Both the position numbers and the translations under genes were made by a program. Of a stretch of DNA of 64,000 nt, positions 51,470-60,402 are shown one piece after another; position 1 is the first letter of the stretch, and each line of letters begins with the position of its first letter. This stretch comes from DATCMU01 sp036563245 (GTDB taxonomy: Bacteria > Pseudomonadota > Alphaproteobacteria > Rhizobiales > Devosiaceae), in assembly GCA_036563245.1 (NCBI GenBank), contig DATCMU010000035.1:40870-104869 (forward strand). Direction: 5' to 3'. A model generated the notes under the pieces. That model was not told where the DNA came from. It searched no databases and saw nothing but the letters and a program-made list of their open reading frames with translations.

Positions 51470-52876
51470 CTACTTGCCCATCGCGCCCGCTTCCGCCGGC
51501 CGGCGCCGATGACCCGATGACTCGCTGCCCGCACCCGGATCGAGGGTAAGAAAGCTCGCGGTTGCCGAAAGCGCCACCAGCGCAACCGCAAGGAACGCGA
51601 AATGGAAATCCGCCAGGCCAAGCTCGTGCCCCCCGATGCGCGTCGTCACCTCCAACAGGCCGCCCGCCAGGGCCACGCCGAGCGCAACGCTGATCTGCTG
51701 GGCCACCGACGATATCGCGGTGGCATGGCTGGTCGCTTCTTCGCTGATCTCGGAGAACGAAAGAACGTTGAGGCCCGTGAAGAATGCGGAGCGGAGCAGT
51801 CCGCCGACAAAGAGGAAAAAGGCAATCAGAACCAGCGGTGTTTCCGGGGTAAACAGCCCGTTGACCGCAATGGTAGCCGCCGAAAGCACGGACCCCGCGA
51901 TCAGGGTGGTCCGGAAGCCCAAGGCTGCGTAAAGCCGCTGGGCGACCAGTTTCAGGGCGATTGCCCCCATGGCGCCGACAAAGGTGACCAGCCCCGACTG
52001 GAAGGGAGACAGTCCGAACGAGATCTGCAGCATGAGCGGCATGAGAAAGGGCATCGCGCCGATCCCGAGCCGAAAGATCGAACCGCCGATGATCGCGGTC
52101 CTGTAGACCGGCTCGCGGAACAGGCCGAGGTCGAGAAGCGGTGCCGCGGCGCGTTTCGCGTGGAAATAGTAGCCAAGGCTCGACACGACGCCGGCAGCCA
52201 GAATGACCGCCCCCAGGACCGGCGGCAGGGCGGGGAGACTCATCACCGAGAGCCCGAACACGACGCCCGAAAGGCCGATGCCGGACAGCAGAAAGCCGGT
52301 CACGTCGAGGCTTCTCCTGTCGCGATATCCCACCCTGGGAAGAAAGCGCGTGGCGAGCAGGATGCCGCCGAGGCCGATCGGCACATTGATGAAGAATATC
52401 CAGTGCCAGCTCAGGTAGGTCGTCAGGAAACCGCCGATAAGCGGCCCGCAGACCGGCCCGATCAGGGCCGGAATCGTCAGCCAGGCCCAGGCGTTCACCA
52501 ACTCGTTCTTGGGTGTGGAGCGCACCAGGATCAGCCGCGCCAGGGGCGCCATCATCGAGCCGCCCATGCCCTGCAGGAAGCGCGAAAGCACGAAGGTCAG
52601 CAGCGAATCCGACAGGGCGCAGGCGATTGAACCGAGCACGAAAACCGCGATCGCCGTTCTGAAGACGTTGCGCGCGCCGAACCTGTCGGCCATCCAGCCG
52701 CTGATGGGGATGAAGATCGCCAGGGCGACCAGGTAGGTGGTCAGCGCGAGCTTCAAGGCGATCGGCTGGGTGCCGATGTCCGAGGCGATCACCGGAAGCG
52801 ATGTGGCGATGACGGTTGAATCCATCATCTCCATGAACAATGCGATCGCCAGAATCAGCGGTGTAAGGCGCGACAA
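51470..52876 (-). CDS. MFS drug exporter, DHA2 (EmrB/QacA) family
   Basis: 468 residues, about 14 helices. The start LILAIALFMEMMDSTVIATSLPVIASD carries the DHA2 motif around MDSTV, then SGWMADRFGARNVF (MFS motif A) and AWLTIPALIGPVCGPLIGGF (motif C). It is an inner-membrane proton-driven exporter; substrate unknown. No membrane-fusion partner is adjacent. Confidence 0.93.
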   Translation of the reverse strand: MSRLTPLILAIALFMEMMDSTVIATSLPVIASDIGTQPIALKLALTTYLVALAIFIPISGWMADRFGARNVFRTAIAVFVLGSIACALSDSLLTFVLSRFLQGMGGSMMAPLARLILVRSTPKNELVNAWAWLTIPALIGPVCGPLIGGFLTTYLSWHWIFFINVPIGLGGILLATRFLPRVGYRDRRSLDVTGFLLSGIGLSGVVFGLSVMSLPALPPVLGAVILAAGVVSSLGYYFHAKRAAAPLLDLGLFREPVYRTAIIGGSIFRLGIGAMPFLMPLMLQISFGLSPFQSGLVTFVGAMGAIALKLVAQRLYAALGFRTTLIAGSVLSAATIAVNGLFTPETPLVLIAFFLFVGGLLRSAFFTGLNVLSFSEISEEATSHATAISSVAQQISVALGVALAGGLLEVTTRIGGHELGLADFHFAFLAVALVALSATASFLTLDPGAGSESSGHRRRPAEAGAMGK

Positions 52877-53326
52877 GGCTGGAAGTCCGGAAAACCAGAG
52901 AGGAGTTGCCTGTCCGGTCTAGCACCGGTTTTACGGCTTGTCTTGTCCATGCGCGCGATTTTGAAGGTTCCGCTGGCTCCGCGGCCATGAAAGTCATCCC
53001 GCAATTGCGTTACCCGCGCGCTGTCGCCCCCCCGGCCTTTTGGGCCGTTGGTTGGAGAGCGGACGTGGGGCGGCAAGGGCCTCGTCTGTTTTTGTAGTCT
53101 GGGAGACTCATGCCGCCCCACGTTGCCGGGATTTTCGGCTGGGCGACGTAGAGGCTTTCGCCCGTAGGCCGCGCGCAACCCGAAACGAGGCGACCCCCGA
53201 TCCGCCCCCGGCACTTCCCCACCCATGCTCGTGTGCACGATCCGCTCAAGTGCAGGAAAGCGGGTGCGAGTATGGGGCAGGGCGAAGCGCCGGGGATAAG
53301 TCTGGCACTCATGCAGCGCGCCGTCT
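52877..53326. other. 450-base gap with a long inverted repeat
   Basis: No credible gene. It contains a small GC hairpin (CGGCC-TTTTG-GGCCG near 53033) and the 13-base inverted repeat listed at 53063-53123. The part next to 52877 must hold the promoter of the MFS gene; no clear -35/-10 was recognised. Confidence 0.5.
53063..53123. repeat. Nested inverted repeat, possible structured RNA
   Basis: ACGTGGGGCGGCA (53063-53075) and TGCCGCCCCACGT (53111-53123) are exact reverse complements. Inside lies a second hairpin AGTCT-GGG-AGACT and a T-rich stretch TGTTTTTGT. The whole could fold as a 61-base stem-loop on either strand. It is not next to a gene end, so a simple terminator is doubtful. Confidence 0.45.
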
Positions 53327-53704
53327 TCAGCCCTCGGCCATGGGTTGGCTGGCCTTGCGGTAGAGGTAGATTGCAAGCGCGCTGCCGAGCACGAACAGGA
53401 TCAGCCCGCCGAAATCGTCGCCGACGTCTTCGGGGTCGGCGATCTCCACCACGATGGCGAACACCTTGAGCGCGGCGGCGGCAACGACCGCGACCACGGG
53501 CACCAGCGAGCGCGCATAGCGGTGTCCCTCCCGCAGGTACCACACGATCGCGGCGATCCCGACGAGCAGGATCAGGAAGTCATCGACCTTGTCGATCATG
53601 TCCGGCTCGATGAGCATTTCCGGCGCGAAGGCAAATCCGGCAACGCTCGCGATGGCGACGCCGACGAGATTCACGGTCCTGTTGACCGATTGTGTAACAT
53701 CCAT
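53327..53704 (-). CDS. Small membrane protein
   Basis: 125 residues from the ATG at 53704 (protein start MDVTQSVNRTVNLVGVAIAS). Four hydrophobic stretches at about 12-32, 42-58, 68-88 and 98-114. The acidic loop EIADPEDVGDDFGG lies between the last two. Not recognised. A longer start at 53755 has no conservation. Single gene. Confidence 0.7.
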   Translation of the reverse strand: MDVTQSVNRTVNLVGVAIASVAGFAFAPEMLIEPDMIDKVDDFLILLVGIAAIVWYLREGHRYARSLVPVVAVVAAAALKVFAIVVEIADPEDVGDDFGGLILFVLGSALAIYLYRKASQPMAEG

Positions 53705-54014
53705 TTTCGAAATCCCCTCCAGTACGACGAAAACGGTCGAGCGTATGAAGCGCAAAACCGCACGTCAATTTGGGCTCATTCACTCTGTCGTGAAGGCGAA
53801 GGGGCTGAATCTGCGGCAAGCGAGCAGCATGGGGAGATGGTCCCGGGCCAGGCGGGCCGCCAGAATGTACCCGTGGCATCATTGGTCCCGATGCCGTCTA
53901 GCCAAAGCTCCGGCCCCGTGATAATGACCCACGCCAACCAATGACCGGCCCCGTTGCTGCCGGTTTCGATTCCGACATTTCTGATCTGCTTTCAGGGGCA
54001 CGGAGGGTCTGGCC
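53705..54014. other. 310-base gap upstream of guaB
   Basis: Divergent promoter region for the small membrane protein and guaB. No purine-riboswitch-like fold, palindromic operator or gene was recognised. Confidence 0.4.
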
Positions 54015-55517
54015 TTGGCGAAAATCATTTCCTCGATCACCGGCGAAGCCGCGCTGACCTTCGACGACGTGCTGCTGCAGCCCGCACGCTCGGACGTGAT
54101 GCCCGGCCAGGTGGACATCCGCACCCATGTCACCCGCGACATCGCGCTCAACATCCCCATCCTTTCCTCGGCCATGGATACGGTGACAGAGGCGCCGATG
54201 GCGATTGCCATGGCCCAGGCTGGTGGCCTTGGGGTCATTCACCGCAATCTGACGCCTGAGGAGCAGGCCGAGCAGGTGCGCCAGGTCAAGTCGTTCGAGA
54301 GCGGCATGGTGGTCAACCCGATCACCATCGGCCCGGACGCCACTCTCGCGGACGCGCTGGCGCTGATGGAGCGGCACCGGATTTCGGGTATTCCCGTGGT
54401 CGAGAACGGGGGCGCCGGCGGGCGCGTGGTCGGCCGGCTGGTCGGCATTCTGACCAATCGCGATGTGCGATTTGCCTCCAACCCGCGCCAGAAGGTGCGC
54501 GAACTCATGACCCACGAGAACCTGATTACGGTCGGGGAGGGGGTGAGCCAGGAGGACGCCAAGCGGCTGCTGCACTCGAACCGGATCGAGAAGCTGCTGG
54601 TGGTCGACGCATCGACGAACTGCATCGGCCTGATCACGGTGAAGGATATCGAGAAGGCCCAACTCAACCCGGACGCGATCAAGGACGGACAGGGGCGGTT
54701 GCGTGTGGCGGCGGCCTCGACCGTTGGCGACGCCGGTTTCGAGCGTTCGCTGCGCCTGATCGATGCGGGTGTGGACCTTTTGGTGATCGACACCGCGCAC
54801 GGGCATTCGGTGAAGGTGTCCGAAGCGGTGAGCGCGATCAAGAAGCAGTCCAACGCCACCCGCATCGTTGCCGGAAACGTGGCGACGGCCGAGGCAACCC
54901 GCGCCCTGATCGATGCTGGCGCCGACGCGATCAAGGTGGGCATCGGCCCCGGTTCGATCTGCACCACGCGCATGGTGGCGGGCGTTGGCGTGCCGCAGCT
55001 TGCCGCCGTGATGGCATGCGCCGAAGAGGCCGACCGGCAGGGCATTCCCGTGATCGCCGACGGCGGAATCAAGTTCTCGGGCGACCTGGCCAAGGCATTG
55101 GCCGGCGGCGCGTCCTGCGCCATGGTCGGCTCGCTGCTCGCGGGCACCGACGAGAGCCCGGGCGAGGTCTACCTGTACCAGGGGCGCTCGTACAAATCCT
55201 ACCGCGGCATGGGCTCGGTGGGCGCCATGGCGCGCGGCTCCGCGGACCGCTATTTCCAGGCCGAAGTCAACGACACCATGAAGCTGGTGCCCGAGGGTAT
55301 CGAGGGGCAGGTGGCTTACAAGGGTGCGGCGGCGAACGTGCTGCACCAACTGGCCGGCGGCTTGCGTGCCGCCATGGGCTATACCGGCGCGCACAATCTC
55401 AAGGATTTCCGCGAGAACGCGACTTTCGTGCGCATCTCGGGCGCCGGCCTGAACGAGAGCCACGTGCACGACGTGCAGATTACCCGCGAAAGCCCCAATT
55501 ATCGCGGTGGAAGATAA
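54015..55517 (+). CDS. guaB: Inosine-5'-monophosphate dehydrogenase
   Basis: 500 residues with a TTG start (GGAGGG about 8 bases upstream; the next residues AKIISSITGEAALTFDDVLLQP are the conserved start). Residues about 95-205 are two CBS domains. The catalytic loop is VGIGPGSICTTRMVAGVGVP with the nucleophile Cys, and the flap carries GSVGAMARGSADRYFQ. It commits IMP to GMP synthesis; guaA follows 5 kb downstream. Confidence 0.97.
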   Translation: MAKIISSITGEAALTFDDVLLQPARSDVMPGQVDIRTHVTRDIALNIPILSSAMDTVTEAPMAIAMAQAGGLGVIHRNLTPEEQAEQVRQVKSFESGMVVNPITIGPDATLADALALMERHRISGIPVVENGGAGGRVVGRLVGILTNRDVRFASNPRQKVRELMTHENLITVGEGVSQEDAKRLLHSNRIEKLLVVDASTNCIGLITVKDIEKAQLNPDAIKDGQGRLRVAAASTVGDAGFERSLRLIDAGVDLLVIDTAHGHSVKVSEAVSAIKKQSNATRIVAGNVATAEATRALIDAGADAIKVGIGPGSICTTRMVAGVGVPQLAAVMACAEEADRQGIPVIADGGIKFSGDLAKALAGGASCAMVGSLLAGTDESPGEVYLYQGRSYKSYRGMGSVGAMARGSADRYFQAEVNDTMKLVPEGIEGQVAYKGAAANVLHQLAGGLRAAMGYTGAHNLKDFRENATFVRISGAGLNESHVHDVQITRESPNYRGGR

Positions 55518-55520
55518 GCC

Positions 55521-56084
55521 ATGCCGACCTGGCTCAAGCTTGCGGGATGGCTCGTGACGGCGGCGGCGCTTGCGGTCTATGCGGTCATGGTCACTGTCAC
55601 GCTGCCGCATCTGGCGCAAATGGCCGGCGGCCTGCCCATGTTCGACATGCGGCCCGGTGGCTACGATTTCGAGACGGCGAAGACGATTCTCGCCGCGCTC
55701 GGCGACGAGGGACGCGCCTACTACGCGCTGGTCCAGCACGCGCTCGACGCACTCTATCCGCCGCTGATCGCGCTGACGCTGTGCTACTGGTTCCTGCGGG
55801 CCGCGCCGCGTTGGCGCCGGGCCGGGTTGCCCCTGTCGCCCATCGCCCTTGGGCTGCTGATCGGCATCGGTTTTCTGGCCTCAGCGTTCGATCTGACCGA
55901 AAACGCGGCGGTTTCCACCATGCTGGCGGCAGGACCGGACGGTCTCACCCCGGACATGGTGAGCGGGGCCGACATCTTCACCCGCGCCAAGTCGATCGCC
56001 GCGACCATTGCCTATGCCGCGCTGCTGGTCATGGCGCTGCTCCCGTTCGCCTCGCGCTTCTGGCAGCGCGACGGCCGGGCCTGA
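55521..56084 (+). CDS. Hypothetical membrane protein between guaB and rsmB
   Basis: 187 residues; helices near 5-30, 72-95, 105-125 and 155-178. The long loop after helix 1 contains PMFDMRPGGYDFETAKTILAAL. No named family recognised. It starts 3 bases after guaB and ends 6 bases before rsmB, so it is expressed with them. Confidence 0.8.
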   Translation: MPTWLKLAGWLVTAAALAVYAVMVTVTLPHLAQMAGGLPMFDMRPGGYDFETAKTILAALGDEGRAYYALVQHALDALYPPLIALTLCYWFLRAAPRWRRAGLPLSPIALGLLIGIGFLASAFDLTENAAVSTMLAAGPDGLTPDMVSGADIFTRAKSIAATIAYAALLVMALLPFASRFWQRDGRA

Positions 56085-56090
56085 CCGCCG

Positions 56091-57386
56091 ATGCGCCTTC
56101 CCGGCAGGCTGACCGCCGCAATCGAGGTCCTGGCCGATATCGAGGCACGGAAACGCCCCGCGGCGGATGCCTTGCGCGACTGGGGCCTCAGCCATCGCTT
56201 CGCCGGTTCGGGCGACAGGGCGGCGATTGGCAATCTGGTCTACGATGCCCTGCGCAAGCGCGCCTCGCACGCCTTCATCATGGGCGAGGACACGCCCCGC
56301 GCGCTGGTGCTTTCGGTTGTCGCAAGCGACTGGGGCGAGGACATTGCCGCCCTTTCGGCCGAATTCGCCACGGATCGCTTCGCCCCCGCCGCGCTGTCGG
56401 AAGCCGAGCTTCACGCCCTGCAGTCACCGGAAAGGCTCGACAGGGCGCCGGACCACGTTCGGGCCGAAATCCCCGAATGGCTGGCGGCCTCTTTCGCCAC
56501 CGCATTCGGGCCGCAATGGATTGCCGAGGGGCAGGGGCTGGCGCAGCGCCCGCCGCTCGATATGCGCGTCAACACCATCAAGTCGGACATCGCACGCGTT
56601 CTGAAATCGCTCAGGCGATTCGACGCTGAGCCCGGCGGCCTGGCCCCGAACGCGGTGCGCATAGCTGCGGGCACGCGCGACGCGCGAACGCCGAACGTGC
56701 AGACCGACGAGGGCTATATCAAGGGCTGGTTCGAGATCCAGGACCAGGGTAGCCAGATCGTCTCGGCCCTTGTCGACGCCGGGCCGGGCCAGCAGGTACT
56801 CGATATCTGCGCCGGGGGCGGTGGCAAGACCCTCGCCATGGCGGCAGCGATGACCAACAAGGGGCAGGTCTTCGCCTATGACGCGGACCGCGCGCGCCTC
56901 GCGCCCATCCACGACCGGTTGAAGCGGGCGGGCGTACGCAACGTCCAGGTCGTCAATCCCGATCCCGGCGCGCTCGACGACCTGGAGCGCCGCATGGACC
57001 GGGTGCTGGTCGATGCCCCGTGCACCGGAACCGGCACCTGGCGTCGGCGCCCGGACGCCAAGTGGCGTCTTTCGCAGGCCCAGTTGCAGGCGCGGGTCGT
57101 GGAACAGACCGAAGTGCTCAAGAACGCCGCCCGTTTCGTGCGGCCCGGCGGCGAACTGGTCTATGTCACCTGCTCGTTGCTACCCGAGGAGAACGGGAAT
57201 CGGATTGCGAACTTTGTCGCGCAACATCCTGATTTCTCACCAGTTCGGGTGGTCGATCGCTGGGCGGCCTGCCTTGGCGCCGACGCGCCGGCCCCGGCAT
57301 GGTCGGACGAGACGAGCGTGACCCTGACCCCGGCGACCACCGCGACCGACGGTTTCTATTGCGCGGTTCTGCGACGCGACGCCTGA
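56091..57386 (+). CDS. rsmB: RsmB-type rRNA (cytosine-C5)-methyltransferase
   Basis: 431 residues. N-terminal NusB-like region, then the SAM motif VLDICAGGGGKTLAMAAAMTNKG, motif IV with the releasing Cys in VLVDAPCTGTGTWRRRPDAKW, and motif VI with the nucleophile Cys in VYVTCSLLPEENGNRI. It methylates 16S rRNA (C967 in E. coli). Gene order guaB-x-rsmB-guaA is typical of Hyphomicrobiales. Confidence 0.92.
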   Translation: MRLPGRLTAAIEVLADIEARKRPAADALRDWGLSHRFAGSGDRAAIGNLVYDALRKRASHAFIMGEDTPRALVLSVVASDWGEDIAALSAEFATDRFAPAALSEAELHALQSPERLDRAPDHVRAEIPEWLAASFATAFGPQWIAEGQGLAQRPPLDMRVNTIKSDIARVLKSLRRFDAEPGGLAPNAVRIAAGTRDARTPNVQTDEGYIKGWFEIQDQGSQIVSALVDAGPGQQVLDICAGGGGKTLAMAAAMTNKGQVFAYDADRARLAPIHDRLKRAGVRNVQVVNPDPGALDDLERRMDRVLVDAPCTGTGTWRRRPDAKWRLSQAQLQARVVEQTEVLKNAARFVRPGGELVYVTCSLLPEENGNRIANFVAQHPDFSPVRVVDRWAACLGADAPAPAWSDETSVTLTPATTATDGFYCAVLRRDA

Positions 57387-57448
57387 AACGAATTCGCTGA
57401 ACCGGACCATCCTTTCGTGCGTATGATGTGCGTTCGAAAGGAAGTGCG

Positions 57449-57922
57449 ATGCAAGCAGCAGAAACCCGCAAATCCGGCTGGCTGGCCCTGGCCGCATTTC
57501 TTGCCGTCGTCATCGTTGCCGGGTCGACAATCGGCGTGCTCACCGCGCCCGGCCAGTGGTATCAGGCGCTGGTCAAACCCCCGCTCAATCCGCCGAACGC
57601 AATCTTCGCGCCGGTATGGCTGGTGCTTTACGTGTTCATCGCCGTGGCCGGCTGGCGCACATGGCGACGCGACCCCGGCGGTCGCGAATTTCGCTTCTGG
57701 GTGGCCCAACTGGCGCTGAACTGGCTCTGGTCACCGGTATTCTTCACCTTCAACGCCGCGTGGCCCGCCTTCGTGGTGATTGCGCTGATCTGGCTGCTGA
57801 TCGCCCTGTTCATCGCGGGAAGCCGCAAGAAGGACCCCGTCGCCGCGCTGCTGTTCGTGCCCTATCTGGCCTGGGTCAGCTTTGCGGCCTATCTGAACCT
57901 GGGCGTCGCCATCCTCAACTGA
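57449..57922 (+). CDS. tspO: TspO/MBR family tryptophan-rich sensory protein
   Basis: 157 residues, five helices. Signature WYQALVKPPLNPPNAIFAPVW, then LNWLWSPVFFTFNAAWPAF and PYLAWVSFAAYLNLGVAILN. TspO binds porphyrins and affects tetrapyrrole and stress signalling in the outer or inner membrane. The ATG at 57449 follows AAGGAAG. Confidence 0.94.
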   Translation: MQAAETRKSGWLALAAFLAVVIVAGSTIGVLTAPGQWYQALVKPPLNPPNAIFAPVWLVLYVFIAVAGWRTWRRDPGGREFRFWVAQLALNWLWSPVFFTFNAAWPAFVVIALIWLLIALFIAGSRKKDPVAALLFVPYLAWVSFAAYLNLGVAILN

Positions 57923-57999
57923 CTGCCGGTCGCGTGCCGGAGTAATGGCTCCGCATTTTGCGGCTTTTCATGTCGGCCCGATTACAGCAATCTGGCCGT

Positions 58000-58713
58000 A
58001 TGAACCTGTTGGCCGAACTCTCGAGTGCGTTTTCAACCCCTGTGCAGACCCTGGGGCATCTCAGCTATGTCCTGATCATTGCATCCATGATGATGCGCGA
58101 CATGTCGTGGTTGCGCGCCATCGCCATCGCATCGGGCGTGGTGGAAATCGTCTATCGCGTCTGGTTCGTGCCCGATCCGGTCAGTGTCTTCTGGGAAGTG
58201 CTGTTCATCGCGGTCAACCTGTTTCAACTGGCCGTCCTGTGGTCGGAACGCTGGCGCTCGCGGCTTTCGGACGACGACGAGTACTTCATCGCAACGGCGC
58301 TGAACAATGCCCACCGCTCCAAGGCCCGCAAACTGCTGGCGATTGGGGAGTGGCGTCTTGAGCCGGTGGGCGCGCGCCTCACCGAGGAAGGCGAATTGCC
58401 GCAATACCTCACCTTCGTTGCGGACGGCACGGTCTATATCGAGCGCCAGGGCAAGATGATCGCCGCGTGCAGCCGCGGTGATTTTCTCGGTGAGATCAGC
58501 TTCATGACCGGCGAACCGGCCAGCGCCGACGCTGTCGTGGCCAAGCCGGCAAGATGCCTGCGTTTCGAGCGGCACGCGCTGTTGCGGATCATCGAAGCCG
58601 ATCATGATATTCGCCATGCGCTGGAATCGAGCTTCAACCGCAATCTGATCGACAAGCTCATCAAGTCCAACGACGAGAAACTGGCGAACGCCACGGGAGG
58701 GGCGCCCGCCTGA
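58000..58713 (+). CDS. Popeye-like membrane protein with cNMP-binding-type domain (copy 1)
   Basis: 237 residues. Three helices (about 20-32, 38-56, 62-82), then a cyclic-nucleotide-binding-like beta-roll at about 105-205. The phosphate-cassette region reads GDFLGEISFMTGEPASADA: the GE of classical cassettes is present but the phosphate-binding Arg position is Ala or Ser. The tail SFNRNLIDKLIKSN is shared by all three copies. The layout matches Popeye-domain proteins (POPDC), which bind cAMP in animals. No Shine-Dalgarno sequence precedes the ATG. First of a tandem trio; function unknown. Confidence 0.75.
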   Translation: MNLLAELSSAFSTPVQTLGHLSYVLIIASMMMRDMSWLRAIAIASGVVEIVYRVWFVPDPVSVFWEVLFIAVNLFQLAVLWSERWRSRLSDDDEYFIATALNNAHRSKARKLLAIGEWRLEPVGARLTEEGELPQYLTFVADGTVYIERQGKMIAACSRGDFLGEISFMTGEPASADAVVAKPARCLRFERHALLRIIEADHDIRHALESSFNRNLIDKLIKSNDEKLANATGGAPA

Positions 58714-58788
58714 GCGTTGCCGCAGGCCACAATTCCCGATCGGCTTTTCGGCTTTTCAGCGGCGGAATTTTGCAGCAGTCTCCGTCCC

Positions 58789-59532
58789 ATGGACCTGCTC
58801 TCTGAAATCAGCGATGCCTTCTTCCTGCACGGCCGTGCGTTCGTGCACATCACCTATCTGCTGCTCGTCTTTTCGATGATGATGCGCAATATCAGCTGGC
58901 TGCGTGTCATCGCCATAGGTTCGGCAGTTGCATCGCTGATCTATCGCCTCTTCTTTCTGTTCGATCCGGTCAGCGTTGCCTGGCAGTCCGTCCTGATACT
59001 GGTCAACCTGGTCCAGCTGGCGATCCTGTGGTCGGAGCACTGGGGCGGCGGGCTGTCCGAGGACGAGCTTCACTTCATCGACAAGGTAATCCCCAATATC
59101 CACCGCTCCCGGGCCCGCAGGGTGTTCAAGGCCGGGAAATGGAAACTGGCCGGGGAGGGCGAGCGGCTGACCACCGAGGGAGTTGTGGTTCCCGCTCTCA
59201 TCTTCCTGTCCTCCGGCTCGGTGCGCATCGACAAGGACGGGCAGCCGGTCGCCATATGCGGGCGCGGCGACTTCATCGGCGAGATCAGCTTCATCACCGG
59301 CGAACCCGCGACCGCCGACGCCGTAGCGATCCGCCCCACGCGCTATCTCAGCTTCGACCGCGTCGCGCTGAAGCGGCTGCTCGATTCCGACAGCGAATTG
59401 AAGAATGGCATGGAAGTCAGTTTCAATCGCAACCTGATCGACAAGCTGGTCAAGTCAAACCAGGAAAAGGCCACCTATTCGCGTGGCGGGGGTGAGGGCG
59501 CAGAGGCCGCCGTCACCCAAGGGTCCGGCTGA
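58789..59532 (+). CDS. Popeye-like membrane protein with cNMP-binding-type domain (copy 2)
   Basis: 247 residues, same layout: YLLLVFSMMMRNISWLRVIA, FFLFDPVSVAWQSVLILVNL, then beta-roll with GRGDFIGEISFITGEPATAD and tail SFNRNLIDKLVKSN. A C-terminal extension is rich in Gly, Glu and Ala. The region before it repeats CGGCTTTTC, as does the region before copy 1 (57961). No ribosome site near the ATG at 58789; longer in-frame starts are not conserved. Confidence 0.75.
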   Translation: MDLLSEISDAFFLHGRAFVHITYLLLVFSMMMRNISWLRVIAIGSAVASLIYRLFFLFDPVSVAWQSVLILVNLVQLAILWSEHWGGGLSEDELHFIDKVIPNIHRSRARRVFKAGKWKLAGEGERLTTEGVVVPALIFLSSGSVRIDKDGQPVAICGRGDFIGEISFITGEPATADAVAIRPTRYLSFDRVALKRLLDSDSELKNGMEVSFNRNLIDKLVKSNQEKATYSRGGGEGAEAAVTQGSG

Positions 59533-59589
59533 CATTGCCCATGGCCGATGGCGATCGCGCATGAGGGGCGCGACTGTCATATAACTTTC

Positions 59590-60324
59590 ATGAACTTGCC
59601 CCAACCGGTGCGCATGAAACTCTTTCTTGCGCTCCACGATTCCTTCCAGACCCCGATCCAGGCCATCGCCCACATCAGCTATCTGCTGCTCGTGGTTTCC
59701 ATGATGATGCGCAACATGACGAGGTTGCGCATCCTCGCCATCGTTTCGGGCCTGGTTGAAATCACCTATCGCGTGAACTTCCTCTACGACCCGGTCAGCA
59801 TCTTCTGGAAATCGCTGTTCATCCTCGTCAATCTCGTCCAGCTGGCCATCATCTGGTCGGAAAAGCTGCGGTCGCGCCTGACAGACGATGAAGAACATTT
59901 CATCGCGACGGTAATCCCGGACGTGCATCGTTCCAATGCGCGGCGGCTCGTCAAATGCGGGGACTGGCTGCACGCGGACGAAGGCGCCGCCTTGACCAGC
60001 GACGGCGTAGTCGTGCCCACGCTGATCTTCATCTCGAGCGGGCACGTGACGATCCAGAAGGATGGCGTGATCATCGCGACCTGCGGCCGCGGCGACTTCC
60101 TTGGGGAGATCAGTTTCGTGACCGGGGAACCGGCAACGGCAGACGCGATCGCGACGACGCCGGTACGCTATCTCGGGTTCGAGCGCGAGGCCCTGAGAAA
60201 GCTGCTGGACGATGACGCCGTGCTGCGTCACGCGCTGGAATCGAGCTTCAATCGCAATCTGATCGACAAGCTGGTCAAGTCCAATGAGGACAGGGTGGCC
60301 GGCGTCCGGGCCGCAACCGCCTAG
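59590..60324 (+). CDS. Popeye-like membrane protein with cNMP-binding-type domain (copy 3)
   Basis: 244 residues (or from the Met at 59614). Same helices (YLLLVVSMMMRNMTRLRILA, FLYDPVSIFWKSLFILVNLV), the beta-roll with GRGDFLGEISFVTGEPATAD, and the tail SFNRNLIDKLVKSN. TATAAC lies 6 bases upstream of the ATG at 59590, so a leaderless transcript is possible. It ends 78 bases before guaA. Confidence 0.75.
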   Translation: MNLPQPVRMKLFLALHDSFQTPIQAIAHISYLLLVVSMMMRNMTRLRILAIVSGLVEITYRVNFLYDPVSIFWKSLFILVNLVQLAIIWSEKLRSRLTDDEEHFIATVIPDVHRSNARRLVKCGDWLHADEGAALTSDGVVVPTLIFISSGHVTIQKDGVIIATCGRGDFLGEISFVTGEPATADAIATTPVRYLGFEREALRKLLDDDAVLRHALESSFNRNLIDKLVKSNEDRVAGVRAATA

Positions 60325-60402
60325 ACGGGTTAAGTTCCTGCGTTGAATCGGCACGGCAGGGTTGCGCAAGAACCCTTTGCCAAGACTCACTTCTTTCTTT
60401 AA

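Noticed and set aside
50829..52997. Minus-strand open frame of 722 codons
   Set aside because: Overlaps the MFS gene in another frame and rlmE antisense; both real genes carry strong motifs.
53898..55739. Minus-strand open frame of 613 codons
   Set aside because: Antisense to guaB.
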